DNA of 64,000 bases from Colwellia sp. (GCA_013215465.1 JABSOW010000011.1:62001-126000), one strand, 5' to 3'; numbered from the stretch's first letter, positions 35,536-46,496 are shown. Translations and numbers: made by a program. Notes: generated from the letters alone by a model not told the origin.

Positions 35536-36399
35536 TTAGCTTTTTGAAAGTGGGCTAGTTTGTCCCATAAACTTTCCTAACATGCGTGCTAAAGTTTCAC
35601 GCATATTACGGCGATCAACAATCATATCAATCGCACCTTTCTCGAGTAAAAACTCACTACGCTGGAAGCCTTCCGGTAATTTTTCACGTACTGTTTGCTC
35701 TATTACGCGAGGGCCCGCAAAACCAATTAACGCTTTAGGCTCGGCAACATTAATATCACCTAGCATAGCTAAACTTGCTGAAACACCACCCATAGTAGGA
35801 TCGGTCAACACAGAAACATAAGGTAAACCCTTTTCGCTCATTTTAGCTAATGCGGCACTCGTTTTAGCCATTTGCATTAACGAGAATAAGGCTTCTTGCA
35901 TGCGCGCACCACCACTGGCCGAGAAGCAAATAAAAGGTAGGTTATGCTCCAGACAGTATTCAACGCCTTTGACAAAACGTGCACCAACAACAGAGGCCAT
36001 TGAGCCGCCTAAAAATGCAAATTCAAAAGCGGCAACCACCACTGGCATGCCATGGAGTTCACCCGTCATTACCACTAAAGCATCTTTCTCACCGGTATTT
36101 TTACGAGCGGCACTTAATCTATCTTTATAACGCTTTGAATCTTTAAATTTTAAAATATCTTGTGCTTCAAATTCTTCACCAAGCTCTTGTCTGTTAACTG
36201 GATCAAGAAAACTATCAATACGTTTACGAGCACTAATACGCATGTGATGATCACATTTTGGACAAACAGAAATTTGGCGCTCTAGTTCAACTTTATATAA
36301 TACTGCATTACATGCAGAGCACTTACTCCAAACGCCTTCAGGAATATTGCGTTTTTGGGTAGATTTTGCTTTTGGGAGAATTTTTTCTATCCAGCTCAT
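35536..36399 (-). CDS. accD: Acetyl-CoA carboxylase carboxyltransferase subunit beta
   Basis: The 287-aa subunit transfers CO2 from biotin to acetyl-CoA in fatty-acid synthesis. An N-terminal four-Cys zinc ribbon ([21 protein letters not shown]) and the crotonase-like core are present ([60 protein letters not shown]). Full length. It is upstream of folC, as in E. coli, but dedA is missing between truA and accD. Confidence 0.98.
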   Translation of the reverse strand: MSWIEKILPKAKSTQKRNIPEGVWSKCSACNAVLYKVELERQISVCPKCDHHMRISARKRIDSFLDPVNRQELGEEFEAQDILKFKDSKRYKDRLSAARKNTGEKDALVVMTGELHGMPVVVAAFEFAFLGGSMASVVGARFVKGVEYCLEHNLPFICFSASGGARMQEALFSLMQMAKTSAALAKMSEKGLPYVSVLTDPTMGGVSASLAMLGDINVAEPKALIGFAGPRVIEQTVREKLPEGFQRSEFLLEKGAIDMIVDRRNMRETLARMLGKFMGQTSPLSKS

Positions 36400-36573
36400 A
36401 ATTTTATTTTTGCCTATTGCAACGAATACAAATCAACTTTTTAGTGAAAATTTTCACTTCTACAGCCAATTTAAAAAAGAATGCTAATTGAACCGATAAT
36501 TAGAACACACTTTAGCCTATGTTTAATATAAAAAACTGGTCGGGCTTGTTATTTAACCGCCTGTAAGTTTCAA

Positions 36574-37356
36574 TTAACTTAGAAAAAGTGGTCCAAAAGG
36601 TCTTTTAGGTAAGTTAAATTGCTGCGGATAATCAACCTCCACAAAATACAACCCCTCAGGAGGTGCTGTTACCCCCGCTAAACAACGATTTTTAAGCTCA
36701 AGTACTTCTCTTATCCAAACAGGATTTTCTTGTGCTTGCCCTACTCTCATCAAGCTGCCAACAATATTTCGTACCATATGGTGTAAAAATGCATTCGCCT
36801 TAATATCAACAATAATATAATCACCTTGGCGAGTTATATCACAATGAATAATAGTGCGGATTGGTGAATGAGATTGACAATGAACGGTACGAAATGAAGT
36901 AAAATCATTTTTTCCAATAAGATATTGCGCCCCTTGATGCATTAACTTCTCATCGAGAGGAAAATGGTGGTGGCTAATACCGTAACTTAAAATAGCAGAA
37001 CGCAATTTATTATTATAAATAATATAACGATAACGTCTGGCTGTAGCGCTAAAACGAGCATGAAACTCTTCATTAACGGCTTTAACCCAATTGATGGCAA
37101 TATCACTAGGTAAATGAGTATTCACCCCTAGAGTCCACGCGCTATCTTTACGAATTTTACTGGTATCAAAGTGAATAATTTGGTTGGTAGCATTTACACC
37201 GGTATCTGTACGACCAGCGCAAATAACTTCTATGGGTTCATTAGCAATTTTTGAGAGTGCTTGTTCAACCTTTTGCTGAATACCAATAACATTTTTTTGT
37301 CGCTGCCAGCCACAGTAATTTTTGCCGTCGTATTCAACACCTAACGCATAACGCAT
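36574..37356 (-). CDS. truA: tRNA pseudouridine synthase A (positions 38-40)
   Basis: The enzyme modifies the anticodon stem. [20 protein letters not shown] at the start and the catalytic-Asp motif [19 protein letters not shown] are clear, as are [19 protein letters not shown] and [19 protein letters not shown]. An upstream in-frame extension to 37455 exists, but GAGG precedes the ATG at 37356 by 6 bases and the extra 33 codons cover a REP-like palindrome. I therefore choose 37356 (260 aa, usual length). Confidence 0.96.
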   Translation of the reverse strand: MRYALGVEYDGKNYCGWQRQKNVIGIQQKVEQALSKIANEPIEVICAGRTDTGVNATNQIIHFDTSKIRKDSAWTLGVNTHLPSDIAINWVKAVNEEFHARFSATARRYRYIIYNNKLRSAILSYGISHHHFPLDEKLMHQGAQYLIGKNDFTSFRTVHCQSHSPIRTIIHCDITRQGDYIIVDIKANAFLHHMVRNIVGSLMRVGQAQENPVWIREVLELKNRCLAGVTAPPEGLYFVEVDYPQQFNLPKRPFGPLFLS

Positions 37357-37379
37357 GTAAACCTCTTCAAACGCTGCAC

Positions 37380-37412
37380 GGTTGGACTTCAATTGGTATA
37401 AGTCCAACCTAC
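37380..37412 (-). repeat. REP-like palindrome upstream of truA
   Basis: On the minus strand: GTAG at 37412-37409 followed by the arms GGTTGGACTT (37409-37400) and AAGTCCAACC (37389-37380), a perfect 10-bp stem with a 10-base loop. A leading GTAG before a palindrome is the mark of REP elements served by RAYT transposases. One copy only was noticed in this window. Confidence 0.55.
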
Positions 37413-37548
37413 ATATAAGTGGCGCATTATCTATTATTTTACTACGCGATGCCAACGCTTAATAAAATGATGGCTCTTTATCATGACTCGCTTTAATGTC
37501 CTGAGGCTCACAGTTTAAAGCAGTGAGAGAGTTAACTTTCATCCTTTA

Positions 37549-40380
37549 CTATAAGCTATCTAACAATTCTTGAGCGGTAACTTGCTGTTGAGTGTCACCT
37601 TGTTTGACAACCTCTTGTAAAATAGCGTGAGCATTGTCTTGATCACCAATTTCAATATAGACTTTAGCTAAATCGAGTTTTGCTTCCATACCATTTTCAT
37701 CAATGTCTACGTCAATCTGATTGACACCATCGGTGAATTCTGGAAATTCATTTAAACCAACATCAATATTGGTTTTATCATAAGGTTCATTATGGCTCAC
37801 TTCATCTTCACTTTCTAATAATAAAGAATCCACAGAGAGAAAGCTTTGCTCATTTTCAGTCGTTTGTTTGTTGTCATTCAAAGAAGGACTAGAGGTGAGA
37901 TTATCAAAATCTTCAAGAGAAACATCATCGCCAACATCTAAGTTTTCATTAAAATCAACTGATTGATTCGTAACACTGGACTCTTCTTCAATATTCGCTA
38001 ATAGTTCATCAAAATTTAAACTGTCTAATTCTTGAATATCATTTATTTCAGTTGCTTCAGATACTTGGCTATTATCGCTACTTTCATCATTATCATTAAG
38101 TAACTCTGCAAGAACATTTTGTTCAGAAAAATCCGGCGTTAATTCAATCACATGCTCTGTAGGTTTATCACTTAATAACTCAGCAAGGGTATCCTCATCA
38201 AATGCACCTTCAGCTAAGTCATCGCCAATATCAAACTCAGTATCTTGGGTCGTATTCTGCTCTGTGGCAATATTTTCAAGCAGCAAATCGATATCAAAAT
38301 CATCATCCGCCACCTTTTCTTGTGATGCATCTGTTTCTATTAGATCTATATCCGTTGATTTTGCTAAAATTTCGCTAAAATCAATAGCTAAAAGAGGTGC
38401 TACATATTCCTCAGTCAAACTTTCAATCTTAGCCTTATTCTCGCTTTCCGCTTGCTCTACCTTTTCTTTATCAACTTCTTCTTCAAAAGCTCTTTCTTGA
38501 ACATTATCGTCTGTTGATAGTTTTTCTTCCGCTAAAGGTGCTTCATTGGTTGCCATTGACGCTAACAAAGCATCAATATCATCGGGATCGGTTATTTCAG
38601 CTTGGCCATCATCGTCTGTTAATGGTTTTTCTTCAGCTGCAGGCGCTTCATCTGTTGCCATTGACTCAAGTAAAGCATCAATATCATCAGGATCGGTTAT
38701 TTCGGCTTGGCCATCATCGTCTGTTAATGGTTTTTCTTCAGCTGCAGGCGCTTCATCTATTTCCATTGACGCTAACAATGCATCAATATCATCAGGATCA
38801 GTTATTTCGGCTTGGTCATTATCGTCTGTTAACGGCTCTTCTTCAGCTGCAGGCGCTTCATCTATTTCCATTGACTCTAACAATGCATCAATATCATCAG
38901 GATCAGTTATTTCGGCTTGGTCATTATCGTCTGTTAACGGCTCTTCTTCTTTTTCTGAATCAACGGTCATTAATGCATCGTCAATATTTATTTCTTCTAC
39001 ACTTGAGAGTTCTTCATCTTCAACAACTAAATCATCGTCACCAAGATCACCCAGTAAATCATCAAGATCACTTTGATCAAGTTGATCATCGACCAGTGCT
39101 TCATTTTCTTGCTCTTCATTTGCTAATGGCTCTTCGATAACATCATCCTCCATCAGTAAAGCATCAAGTGCATCTTGTCCTAACTCTCCTCCTTCAAGTT
39201 CGTCATCTAATAAAATATCGTCTAAATCATCAAGATCATCTAAAGCATCGTCGTCGTCGTCATCAAGATGAATAACATCATCTTCACTTTTATCATTTTC
39301 CTCAAGTAAGTCAATTGATAAATCATCATCAAGGGACAGTTCATCGTCTAAAGATAATTCATCTATTTCATCAATAGCAGCTTCTGGCTCAGCTGAGATA
39401 CTTTCAGGTTTAGCCTTAGATTTTTTCTTAGGTTTACTTTCAGCTGTAATGGTCTCAGTTTTACGTCGTTTAAAAATAAGCGCAACCACTAACAATATTA
39501 AAATAGCAGGTAAGGTTGCCATCAAAACAATAAACCATAAACTTGAAAAAATATTATCTTTTTCTAATTCGGCTTGCTGTTTTTCTAATAATAACTCTTG
39601 CTCTCTTGCTTGTGCTTTTGTTAACAATGCTTGCTGCAATTTAATCATATCATCCATTTGCAGCTTAATTTCTTTTCCTTTAGCAACCTCTTTTTGTATA
39701 GTACCTAATTGGTTATTAAATAAAGCTAGCCGCTGGCGCAAATTTTCATTTTCTTTTAAAATAGCTTGTAAGCCATCAATAGAATCTAAAACATCATTTT
39801 GTATATTTTCTAAACGCTTTTGCTGCTCATGATCTATTTTTTTTAGATGATCGTTTATTTCAGTTTTTACCGTATCTAAATCTTTTTTGTTAACGCCCGC
39901 TTCTTGTGGTGTGGTAGCTTTTCTAGCTGACTTTTTAGGTTGTTTTTTCTGCCAATCTTTATCATCTTGACGAGACTTTTGTTTTGCCGCCGTCCTATTC
40001 ACTGCCATCATGCGATCAAATGATGGAATTTTTAAGTATCTACCTTCAACCAAGTGGTTCAAGTTACCATCAACAAATGAATTGGGGTTAGCTTGATACA
40101 GAGCTTGCATTACTTGGTAAACACTTAAGCGGCTATCAGGGCGAACCGTCAACGCTATTTTCCATAGCGTATCTCTTTGGCTAATAGGTCCGTATCTATC
40201 ATAAGGAAAAACGTCAGTGCTTTTAGGGCCGCGCATACGAATGCCGCGTTCTTGTGCTGGTACTTGTACTTCTTGTGAAAAAACAAGTCCGCTGGTAGAG
40301 AGCGTACTTATAGAAAATACACTAACGGTAAATATGCCAAGAACAACCTGCCATAGGCACAGGCGTAATAATTTTTGCAT
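37549..40380 (-). CDS. fimV: FimV-like polar/pilus assembly protein with LysM domain
   Basis: The 943-aa protein has, in order: an export signal or anchor (about 8-30), a LysM-like peptidoglycan-binding part (RDTLWKIALTVRPDS to LKIPSFDRM, about 70-120), a coiled coil (about 165-275), a membrane helix (WFIVLMATLPAILILLVVAL, about 285-305), a very acidic cytoplasmic region with four 35-residue tandem repeats, and a C-terminal TPR-like FimV domain (AKLDLAKVYIEIGDQDNAHA). FimV organises the cell pole and activates type IV pilus and c-AMP signalling in Pseudomonas. It lies between asd and truA, as in related genomes. Confidence 0.93.
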   Translation of the reverse strand: MQKLLRLCLWQVVLGIFTVSVFSISTLSTSGLVFSQEVQVPAQERGIRMRGPKSTDVFPYDRYGPISQRDTLWKIALTVRPDSRLSVYQVMQALYQANPNSFVDGNLNHLVEGRYLKIPSFDRMMAVNRTAAKQKSRQDDKDWQKKQPKKSARKATTPQEAGVNKKDLDTVKTEINDHLKKIDHEQQKRLENIQNDVLDSIDGLQAILKENENLRQRLALFNNQLGTIQKEVAKGKEIKLQMDDMIKLQQALLTKAQAREQELLLEKQQAELEKDNIFSSLWFIVLMATLPAILILLVVALIFKRRKTETITAESKPKKKSKAKPESISAEPEAAIDEIDELSLDDELSLDDDLSIDLLEENDKSEDDVIHLDDDDDDALDDLDDLDDILLDDELEGGELGQDALDALLMEDDVIEEPLANEEQENEALVDDQLDQSDLDDLLGDLGDDDLVVEDEELSSVEEINIDDALMTVDSEKEEEPLTDDNDQAEITDPDDIDALLESMEIDEAPAAEEEPLTDDNDQAEITDPDDIDALLASMEIDEAPAAEEKPLTDDDGQAEITDPDDIDALLESMATDEAPAAEEKPLTDDDGQAEITDPDDIDALLASMATNEAPLAEEKLSTDDNVQERAFEEEVDKEKVEQAESENKAKIESLTEEYVAPLLAIDFSEILAKSTDIDLIETDASQEKVADDDFDIDLLLENIATEQNTTQDTEFDIGDDLAEGAFDEDTLAELLSDKPTEHVIELTPDFSEQNVLAELLNDNDESSDNSQVSEATEINDIQELDSLNFDELLANIEEESSVTNQSVDFNENLDVGDDVSLEDFDNLTSSPSLNDNKQTTENEQSFLSVDSLLLESEDEVSHNEPYDKTNIDVGLNEFPEFTDGVNQIDVDIDENGMEAKLDLAKVYIEIGDQDNAHAILQEVVKQGDTQQQVTAQELLDSL
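38541..38955 (-). repeat. 105-bp tandem repeat inside fimV
   Basis: Four units start at 38541, 38646, 38751 and 38856, exactly 105 bases (35 codons) apart, encoding copies of PLTDDNDQAEITDPDDIDAL plus an EAPAAEE linker. Copies are about 90 percent alike by eye, with pairs sharing variants. The period keeps the reading frame, so copy number can change without breaking the gene. Confidence 0.85.
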
Positions 40381-40569
40381 TACAGTTTTCCTAGTTATTA
40401 TTTTTCCACAAAATTAGCTATTTGTCAGTTATTTGACCATGTTAGGATGATAGATAGCTTCACAAACTGAAGCAAAATTCGTTCCATTGTATGTGGGTAT
40501 GAAATTAACGAATAAATAATAATACCAAATTCAAAAAAGATTGCTCAATCTTTTGAGAAATAAAACAAA

Positions 40570-40613
40570 AAAACTCGTCGTTAACATGTTTATTAATGTT
40601 AACCACGAGTTTT
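40570..40613 (-). terminator. Intrinsic terminator after asd
   Basis: AAAACTCGT-C-GTTAACAT (40570-40587) pairs with ATGTTAAC-C-ACGAGTTTT (40596-40613): 17 pairs with one mismatch, loop of 8. On the minus strand an extended T-run follows, 37 bases after the asd stop. A second palindrome, AAAAGATTG/CAATCTTTT (about 40535-40554), lies between it and the fimV start; the 268-base gap holds nothing else visible. Confidence 0.8.
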
Positions 40614-40649
40614 AAAATTTCTTGAGCTTTGTTTAGTTAAATGATTTAG

Positions 40650-41669
40650 CTAGCTTAAATGCTCTTTGATTAATAACTCAGCAATTTGAACACTATTTGT
40701 TGCCGCACCTTTACGTACGTTATCGGCAACTATCCACATATTTATGCCACAATTATGGCTAATATCTTCACGAATACGACCAACGAAAGTTTCATCTTTA
40801 CCACTTGCATCACTAATTTGTGTTGGGAAGTCTTCGTCCTTATGACAAACAACTAACCCCGGAGAGCGTGCTAATAACTCTTTAACTTCTTCAGCTGAAA
40901 TAGGTGACTTAGTTTCAATGTGTAACGCTTCGCCATGACCAAAAAATACTGGTACACGAACAGCGGTAGGATTAACCAAAACATTATCGTCACATAATAT
41001 TTTCTTTGTTTCCCATACCATTTTCATTTCTTCTTTGGTGTAGCCATTATCAAGAAACACATCAATTTGAGGAATAACATTAAACGCTATTTGGCGTGAA
41101 AAGTTTTTCGTTTCAACTGGTTTACCGCTTAATAAATCAGCCGTTTGCTTAGCTAACTCATCCATTGCTGCCTTACCACCGCCAGAAACTGACTGATAAG
41201 TACAGACGTTAACACGGTTAATTCCTACCGCATCATAAATAGGTTTTAATGCCACCATCATTTGAATGGTAGAACAATTAGGGTTAGCAATAATATTGCG
41301 ATTGCGGTATTCACCTAATGCTTCTGGGTTTACTTCTGGTACCACTAATGGAATATCGTCGTCGTAGCGAAACTCTGAGGTATTATCAATAACAATACAG
41401 CCAGCCTCTCCTGCAATAGGTGCATATTTTGCTGAAGTAGCGCCACCAGCAGAGAAGAAACCAATTTGCGCTTGGCTCCAATCAAAATTATCTGCATCAA
41501 GCACTTCAATGCTTTCGCCATTAAACTCAATAAATTCACCGGCAGAGCGAGCACTTGCTAATGGATATAGTTTATTAATTGGGAAATCTCTTTCTGCTAA
41601 AATTTCCATAATGGTTTTGCCAACTAGCCCTGTTGCGCCAAGTATGCATACATCAAATTTTTGTGCCAT
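40650..41669 (-). CDS. asd: Aspartate-semialdehyde dehydrogenase
   Basis: The 339-aa NADPH enzyme makes aspartate semialdehyde for lysine, threonine, methionine and diaminopimelate. VCILGATGLVGKTIMEIL is the nucleotide loop, NPNCSTIQMMVAL carries the catalytic Cys, and VPVFFGHGEALHIET has the active-site His. In E. coli this locus is usg, a paralogue that lost the catalytic Cys; here the Cys is kept, so I call a working Asd. It lies between pdxB and fimV and has its own terminator. Confidence 0.95.
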   Translation of the reverse strand: MAQKFDVCILGATGLVGKTIMEILAERDFPINKLYPLASARSAGEFIEFNGESIEVLDADNFDWSQAQIGFFSAGGATSAKYAPIAGEAGCIVIDNTSEFRYDDDIPLVVPEVNPEALGEYRNRNIIANPNCSTIQMMVALKPIYDAVGINRVNVCTYQSVSGGGKAAMDELAKQTADLLSGKPVETKNFSRQIAFNVIPQIDVFLDNGYTKEEMKMVWETKKILCDDNVLVNPTAVRVPVFFGHGEALHIETKSPISAEEVKELLARSPGLVVCHKDEDFPTQISDASGKDETFVGRIREDISHNCGINMWIVADNVRKGAATNSVQIAELLIKEHLS

Positions 41670-41718
41670 GATCCTCTCTCTTTATTCTTGTTTAAATTAA
41701 GTGACTTTCTATTAAAAT

Positions 41719-42852
41719 CTAAGCCTTACGGAAGCCTAAGCGGTGTGGCACATCGCTAGAGGCGTTTAATGACAAAATTACTTGCACTGCTGAAAATTCC
41801 CTGCGAGTTGGGTAGCTTTTTCTAAGTGCATCGAAACCTTGACTTGATAACTGTTGACGAAAAATAGCATCGTCACGCCTGACATCGTAAACCATTTTTA
41901 CTAACTGGTTTAGCACTATTTCATTAAATTCTTGATTTAATTCTACAGATGAAATACTTGCGCTTGGTAAAAGCGTTTTTAACTGACATACTGGCTCAAT
42001 ATTAATATGTTGACATAATGCCTGATATAGCATCTCTGTACCACGAGCTTTTCCTTCTAAGCTATAACCAGCTATATGGGCTGTAGCGATTTCTGTATAG
42101 TCTATTAATGGTGTTAATACCCTTGGCTCACCTTCCCAAACATCTAATACTAACTTCAGTCCATGGCCTGATTTTTTTAGTTCAAGCAAAGCTTGATTGT
42201 CTATGACTTCGCCACGACAAGCACTGATCAATATTTGCTCATCTTTTAAGTTATTTAACCTAGCCTCATCCAGTAAATGATAGGTAGGGTATGCACCATC
42301 AATAACTTTAGGTACATGCAATGAAATAACATCACACTCAAGCGCTTCTTCTAATGACACAAACTCTCTGCTGTCATTTATGTCAGATGAAAGCAGCGGA
42401 TCGCAAATTTTGTATTGAATACCAAGTGCTGATAATTTTTCACTTAAACGAGTGCCCGTGTTGCCGCCACCAACAATTCCTACGCTGAGCTTAGTTAAAT
42501 CGAGTAGGTAGCGCTCAGCTAAAATAACTAAGGCACTAATAACATATTCGGCAACCGAAACGGCATTACAACCAGGGGCTGAGTGAAAAGCGATATCACG
42601 TTGAGCAAGATAAGTTTGATCTATGTGATCTGTACCTATGGTGGCCGTGCCCACAAAGCTAAGCTTTTGGTTTTTATTTAATAGTGCTTCATCAACCTGG
42701 GTAATTGAGCGCACCAATAACACATCGGCATCAAGAACTTGCTCAGCAGATAAATCTCGCCCCGAAAAAGCTATTAACTCGGTATTATTGACGACAAGAT
42801 CACTAAAAAACTCTTTAGCGTAAGGCATGTTTTCATCGAAAAGTATTTTCAT
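41719..42852 (-). CDS. pdxB: Erythronate-4-phosphate dehydrogenase
   Basis: The 377-aa D-2-hydroxyacid dehydrogenase acts in pyridoxal-phosphate synthesis. MKILFDENMPYAKEFFSDL, VGTATIGTDHID, PGCNAVSVAEYVISALV, the NAD loop VGIVGGGNTGTRL and the catalytic His in TAHIAGYSLEGKARGT are all as expected. It has the PdxB-specific C-terminal dimer domain. It is 49 bases before asd and downstream of fabB, as in E. coli apart from flk. Confidence 0.97.
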   Translation of the reverse strand: MKILFDENMPYAKEFFSDLVVNNTELIAFSGRDLSAEQVLDADVLLVRSITQVDEALLNKNQKLSFVGTATIGTDHIDQTYLAQRDIAFHSAPGCNAVSVAEYVISALVILAERYLLDLTKLSVGIVGGGNTGTRLSEKLSALGIQYKICDPLLSSDINDSREFVSLEEALECDVISLHVPKVIDGAYPTYHLLDEARLNNLKDEQILISACRGEVIDNQALLELKKSGHGLKLVLDVWEGEPRVLTPLIDYTEIATAHIAGYSLEGKARGTEMLYQALCQHINIEPVCQLKTLLPSASISSVELNQEFNEIVLNQLVKMVYDVRRDDAIFRQQLSSQGFDALRKSYPTRREFSAVQVILSLNASSDVPHRLGFRKA

Positions 42853-42925
42853 TTAAGTGAAGGATATACTAAAATTTAATAATGCAATTATATAATACAA
42901 TTACACTGTAGGGCTAGAAAAAATA

Positions 42926-42958
42926 AAGCCATACTGAGTAAAAATCTCGGTATGGCTT
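42926..42958 (-). terminator. Intrinsic terminator after fabB
   Basis: AAGCCATAC-T-GAG (42926-42938) pairs with CTC-G-GTATGGCTT (42946-42958), one internal mismatch, loop of 7. On the minus strand the stem runs into TTTATTTTTT. It lies 30 bases after the fabB stop. Confidence 0.85.
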
Positions 42959-42988
42959 AACTTGAAACTTTAAAGCTCGAAACTGTAA

Positions 42989-44203
42989 CTAGCTCTTGTA
43001 CTTCTGCATTACCAAGGTCGCGTTAGTGCCGCCAAAGCCAAAACTATTAGACATAACTAAATTAAGCTCAACATCACGTTTTTGGGTAACAATATCTAAA
43101 CCTTCTGCTTGCTCATCTAAGTTTTCAATATTAATTGATGGCGCAACAAAGTTATTTTCCATCATTAAAATAGAATAAATTGCTTCATGAACACCAGCCG
43201 CACCTAGTGCATGACCAGTCATTGCCTTAGTTGCACTAATCGCTGGAGATTTTTTACCAAATAACTGTTGAATAGCGCCAAGTTCTTTAACATCGCCTAC
43301 TGGAGTAGAAGTGCCGTGAGTATTTAAATAATCTATTTCGCCAGTTACGCCTTGCATCGCTTGTTGCATACAACGTACTGCGCCTTCACCGCTTGGTGCT
43401 ACCATGTCGTAACCGTCAGACGTTGCGCCATAACCAACAATTTCGGCATAAATATGTGCGCCACGAGCAAGTGCATGTTCTAGCTCTTCAACGACAACCA
43501 TACCGCCGCCGCCAGAAATAACAAAACCGTCTCTGTTAGCATCATAAGTACGTGAAGCTAATTCAGGGGTATCATTACGACCCGCAGATAATGCGCCCAT
43601 ACCATCAAACATCATTGCTAATGACCAATCTACTTCTTCACCACCACCAGCAAAAACAATATCTTGCTTGCCTAGTTGAATAAGCTCCATAGCATTGCCA
43701 ATACAATGTGCACTAGTGGCACACGCTGAACTGATAGAATAGTTAACACCTTTAATTTTATAAGGTGTCGCTAAACATGCAGACACAGTACTACCCATAG
43801 TTTTAGGGACAGCATAAGGACCTACGCGGCGAATACCACGGCTACGAAGGGTATCAGTTGAAGAAACAATATTCGCAGAAGATGCGCCACCAGAGCCAGC
43901 CACAATACCAGTGCGAAAATTAGATACTTGTTCATCTGTTAATTTTGCATCATTAATGGCTTGTGCCATGGCAATATACGCATAACCTGCGGCATCACCC
44001 ATAAAGCGTAATGCTTTGCGATCAATGTGGTCTTTAATATTTATATCAGGTTTACCCCAAACATTACTTTTTAAACCTTGCTCAGCAAAGCTTTCCGAGT
44101 AAGTTATACCTGATTTACCTGATTTTAATGAAGCTAAAACTTCTTCTGCATTATTACCAATGCTTGAGACTATACCGATACCGGTGATCACTACACGTTT
44201 CAT
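42989..44203 (-). CDS. fabB: 3-oxoacyl-ACP synthase I (beta-ketoacyl-ACP synthase FabB)
   Basis: The 404-aa condensing enzyme is needed for unsaturated fatty-acid elongation. The nucleophile is in [20 protein letters not shown]. The two active-site His are in [14 protein letters not shown] and [13 protein letters not shown], and the C-terminal [14 protein letters not shown] loop is intact. Length matches E. coli FabB (406). A FabR-like operator and two candidate promoters lie upstream, so it is probably tuned by unsaturated acyl chains. Confidence 0.97.
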   Translation of the reverse strand: MKRVVITGIGIVSSIGNNAEEVLASLKSGKSGITYSESFAEQGLKSNVWGKPDINIKDHIDRKALRFMGDAAGYAYIAMAQAINDAKLTDEQVSNFRTGIVAGSGGASSANIVSSTDTLRSRGIRRVGPYAVPKTMGSTVSACLATPYKIKGVNYSISSACATSAHCIGNAMELIQLGKQDIVFAGGGEEVDWSLAMMFDGMGALSAGRNDTPELASRTYDANRDGFVISGGGGMVVVEELEHALARGAHIYAEIVGYGATSDGYDMVAPSGEGAVRCMQQAMQGVTGEIDYLNTHGTSTPVGDVKELGAIQQLFGKKSPAISATKAMTGHALGAAGVHEAIYSILMMENNFVAPSINIENLDEQAEGLDIVTQKRDVELNLVMSNSFGFGGTNATLVMQKYKS

Positions 44204-44303
44204 TTAAATAACCATTACTATATAAGAAAATTTCAAAAATCGGACGTATTATACTTAACTTAGCCCCCAAACTGGTATTACTAGTTAACTACTCTAGTAA
44301 ATC

Positions 44304-44321
44304 AGCGTACACATGTAAGCT
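44304..44321 (-). promoter_or_regulatory. FabR-like operator upstream of fabB
   Basis: AGCGTACA-CA-TGTAAGCT is a palindrome with 7 of 8 arm positions matched and resembles the FabR operators of fabA and fabB in gammaproteobacteria. On the minus strand the TTACAT inside it could be a -35 with TAGAGT 16 bases on (44296-44291), so a repressor here would cover RNA polymerase. A second candidate -10, TATAAT, lies at 44253-44248. Confidence 0.6.
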
Positions 44322-44444
44322 ATACTATATTTTTAACAACAGAATATCTACGCCCTTCACTAAAAAAGAGTTTAATATCACTGATCTCAATCAATAATTA
44401 TCGTAAAATATGCCTACACGAGCTAAACAACATTAATTAAACAC

Positions 44445-46496
44445 ATGAATAACAGAGCAAAATTAATTTTTCAAAGTGATGGTACGCCCTACTCAGAACA
44501 ATTTAATGAGATATATTTTGATAGTAAATCTGGCTACCAGAAAAATAAAAAAATTTTTATTCATGGTAATAATATTAGTAACAGATTACAGCAGTCTAAT
44601 GACAGTTTTATGATCGCGGAAACGGGTTTTGGTACTGGTCTTAATTTTCTATTAACCTTGCAATCTTACCAAGAATTACAAGTAAATTTCCCCAATAAAA
44701 ACTTTGGCAAGCTTACCTTTATTAGTATAGAAAAGTTTCCTTTATCCAAAGCACAATTAGCAAAGTCATTAAAAGCATTACCACAACTAAGAGTTTTCAC
44801 AGAGCTACTGTTAGCGCAATATCCAGAATTAGAGAGTAATAAAGAGCAAGTAACAGAGTTAAACGCAAGCTTTTTTGATGGCAAAGTGTCACTTAAAATA
44901 ATTATTGATGATGCGGCACAAGGTTTATCAAAAATAAAAACCAATAACATGGGGTTAGTGGATGCATGGTATTTAGATGGTTTTTCTCCCGCTAAAAATC
45001 CAGCAATGTGGAGCAAGCAAGTATTCAGCGAAATTGGTCGTTTATCTAAAGACCAGGCAAGTATCGCTACTTTCACTGTCGCAGATTTCGTAAAAATACA
45101 CTTACAAAAAATTGGTTATAGTGTAGAAAAAAAATCATATAACGGTGATAGAGAACAAATATTAACCGGTATTTTTCAACAAAATCCCAACACCACTAAA
45201 GGCTATCAATTAAGGCGAAAAATAACAAAACCACAATACGTTAGCATTATCGGTGGTGGCATCGCTTCTGCCTGTGCCGCTTATGCGTTGACCAAACAAG
45301 GTATAAAAGTTACTTTATATTGCAAAGACAATACACTCGCTCAAGGTGCATCAAGTAATGCTATTGCCGCGCTATACCCGCTATTACATCAACAAGATGA
45401 TGATATTAGTTTGTTCTATCAACAAGCTTTTTGGCGAGCTAAAGCGCTTTATACTGAAGTGACTGAACGAGGATTCGACTTTCCTCATAGTTGGTGTGGC
45501 TTATTAGAAGTAGCTTATAAAGAATCGATAGTAAAGCGCCAAAAAAAATTTAACGAACTTGCCACCTGGCCAAAAACACTTATTCACCAAATAGGGGCTG
45601 AACAAGCGAGTAAGATTGCCAATATCACGTTAAATAATGGCGGTTTGTTTATGCCAAATGCTGGCTGGATAGCTCCTCAACCACTCGTTAAGCAGATGAT
45701 TAATGCAGCCAAAGCCACAGGTAGATTAAAAATAAAGACTAATATATTGGTGAATAAAATAGAACAAGTACAGCCAACTGAAACGCAGACACAAAAAGAA
45801 AGAGTTCACTGGCGGTTAGTCACTAACAAAGGTGATTTTGACGCTAGTGTTTTGGTGGTCTGTGGCGGCGGTGAAATGATTAATACCGACTTTATCAAGC
45901 AACTACCCTTTAGTGTCGTACAAGGGCAAGTAACTTCGATGAAAACTAACAGTAGTATTAAGGCATTATCAACGGTTATTTGCCATAAAGGTTACTTAAC
46001 TCCTATTAGTAGCGATTCTCAACACCAAGGTATTCATTGTATAGGCGCAACTTTTAAGAAAAACAATACCAGTACTATCGCGACAAAAGAAGATGATAAG
46101 TTCAATTTAGCCATGCTAGAGCGCTGTTTACCTGATTTAGCCAAGGAAATAAACTGGACTGAGCAAGACATATCAACCAGTAAAGCAAGGTTACGGTGCA
46201 TGACACCAGATCATATGCCTATGGTTGGCGCCATGCCTGATATACAAAAACATATCGAAACATACCCTCATTTGGCGAAAGATAGAAATTGGAAATATAA
46301 CCAAGCTGCGCCTGTGGTTAAAAACCTTTATCTTATGATGGGTTTCGGTGCTCGAGGCTTGTGTTCAGCCCCCTTAGCAGCAGATATTCTAACCGCTGAC
46401 TTATGCGGTACTCCCTACCCAGTAGATAACAACATGTTATTTAACTTAAGTCCAAATCGTTTTGTTATTCGCGATATTGTCAGACGAAAAATATAA
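44445..46496 (+). CDS. mnmC: Bifunctional tRNA wobble-uridine modification enzyme MnmC
   Basis: The 683-aa protein fuses a SAM methyltransferase (about 1-235; [40 protein letters not shown]) to an FAD oxidoreductase (from [20 protein letters not shown] at about 266). The latter removes the carboxymethyl group of cmnm5(s2)U before the former methylates it. Both halves are complete ([19 protein letters not shown] near the end). Divergent from fabB, as in E. coli. Confidence 0.97.
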   Translation: MNNRAKLIFQSDGTPYSEQFNEIYFDSKSGYQKNKKIFIHGNNISNRLQQSNDSFMIAETGFGTGLNFLLTLQSYQELQVNFPNKNFGKLTFISIEKFPLSKAQLAKSLKALPQLRVFTELLLAQYPELESNKEQVTELNASFFDGKVSLKIIIDDAAQGLSKIKTNNMGLVDAWYLDGFSPAKNPAMWSKQVFSEIGRLSKDQASIATFTVADFVKIHLQKIGYSVEKKSYNGDREQILTGIFQQNPNTTKGYQLRRKITKPQYVSIIGGGIASACAAYALTKQGIKVTLYCKDNTLAQGASSNAIAALYPLLHQQDDDISLFYQQAFWRAKALYTEVTERGFDFPHSWCGLLEVAYKESIVKRQKKFNELATWPKTLIHQIGAEQASKIANITLNNGGLFMPNAGWIAPQPLVKQMINAAKATGRLKIKTNILVNKIEQVQPTETQTQKERVHWRLVTNKGDFDASVLVVCGGGEMINTDFIKQLPFSVVQGQVTSMKTNSSIKALSTVICHKGYLTPISSDSQHQGIHCIGATFKKNNTSTIATKEDDKFNLAMLERCLPDLAKEINWTEQDISTSKARLRCMTPDHMPMVGAMPDIQKHIETYPHLAKDRNWKYNQAAPVVKNLYLMMGFGARGLCSAPLAADILTADLCGTPYPVDNNMLFNLSPNRFVIRDIVRRKI

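Noticed and set aside
37357-37455. N-terminal extension of truA to 37455
   Set aside because: The 33 extra codons cover a REP-like palindrome and have no family similarity. The ATG at 37356 has a good ribosome-binding site and the conserved [11 protein letters not shown] start.
38541-38955. CRISPR-like array
   Set aside because: Units are 105 bases with no repeat-spacer alternation and they encode protein inside fimV.
38546-39140. Long plus-strand ORFs opposite fimV
   Set aside because: They are mirror frames of the acidic repeat region of fimV, with low-complexity Ser/Ala or Leu/His-rich products and no start signals.
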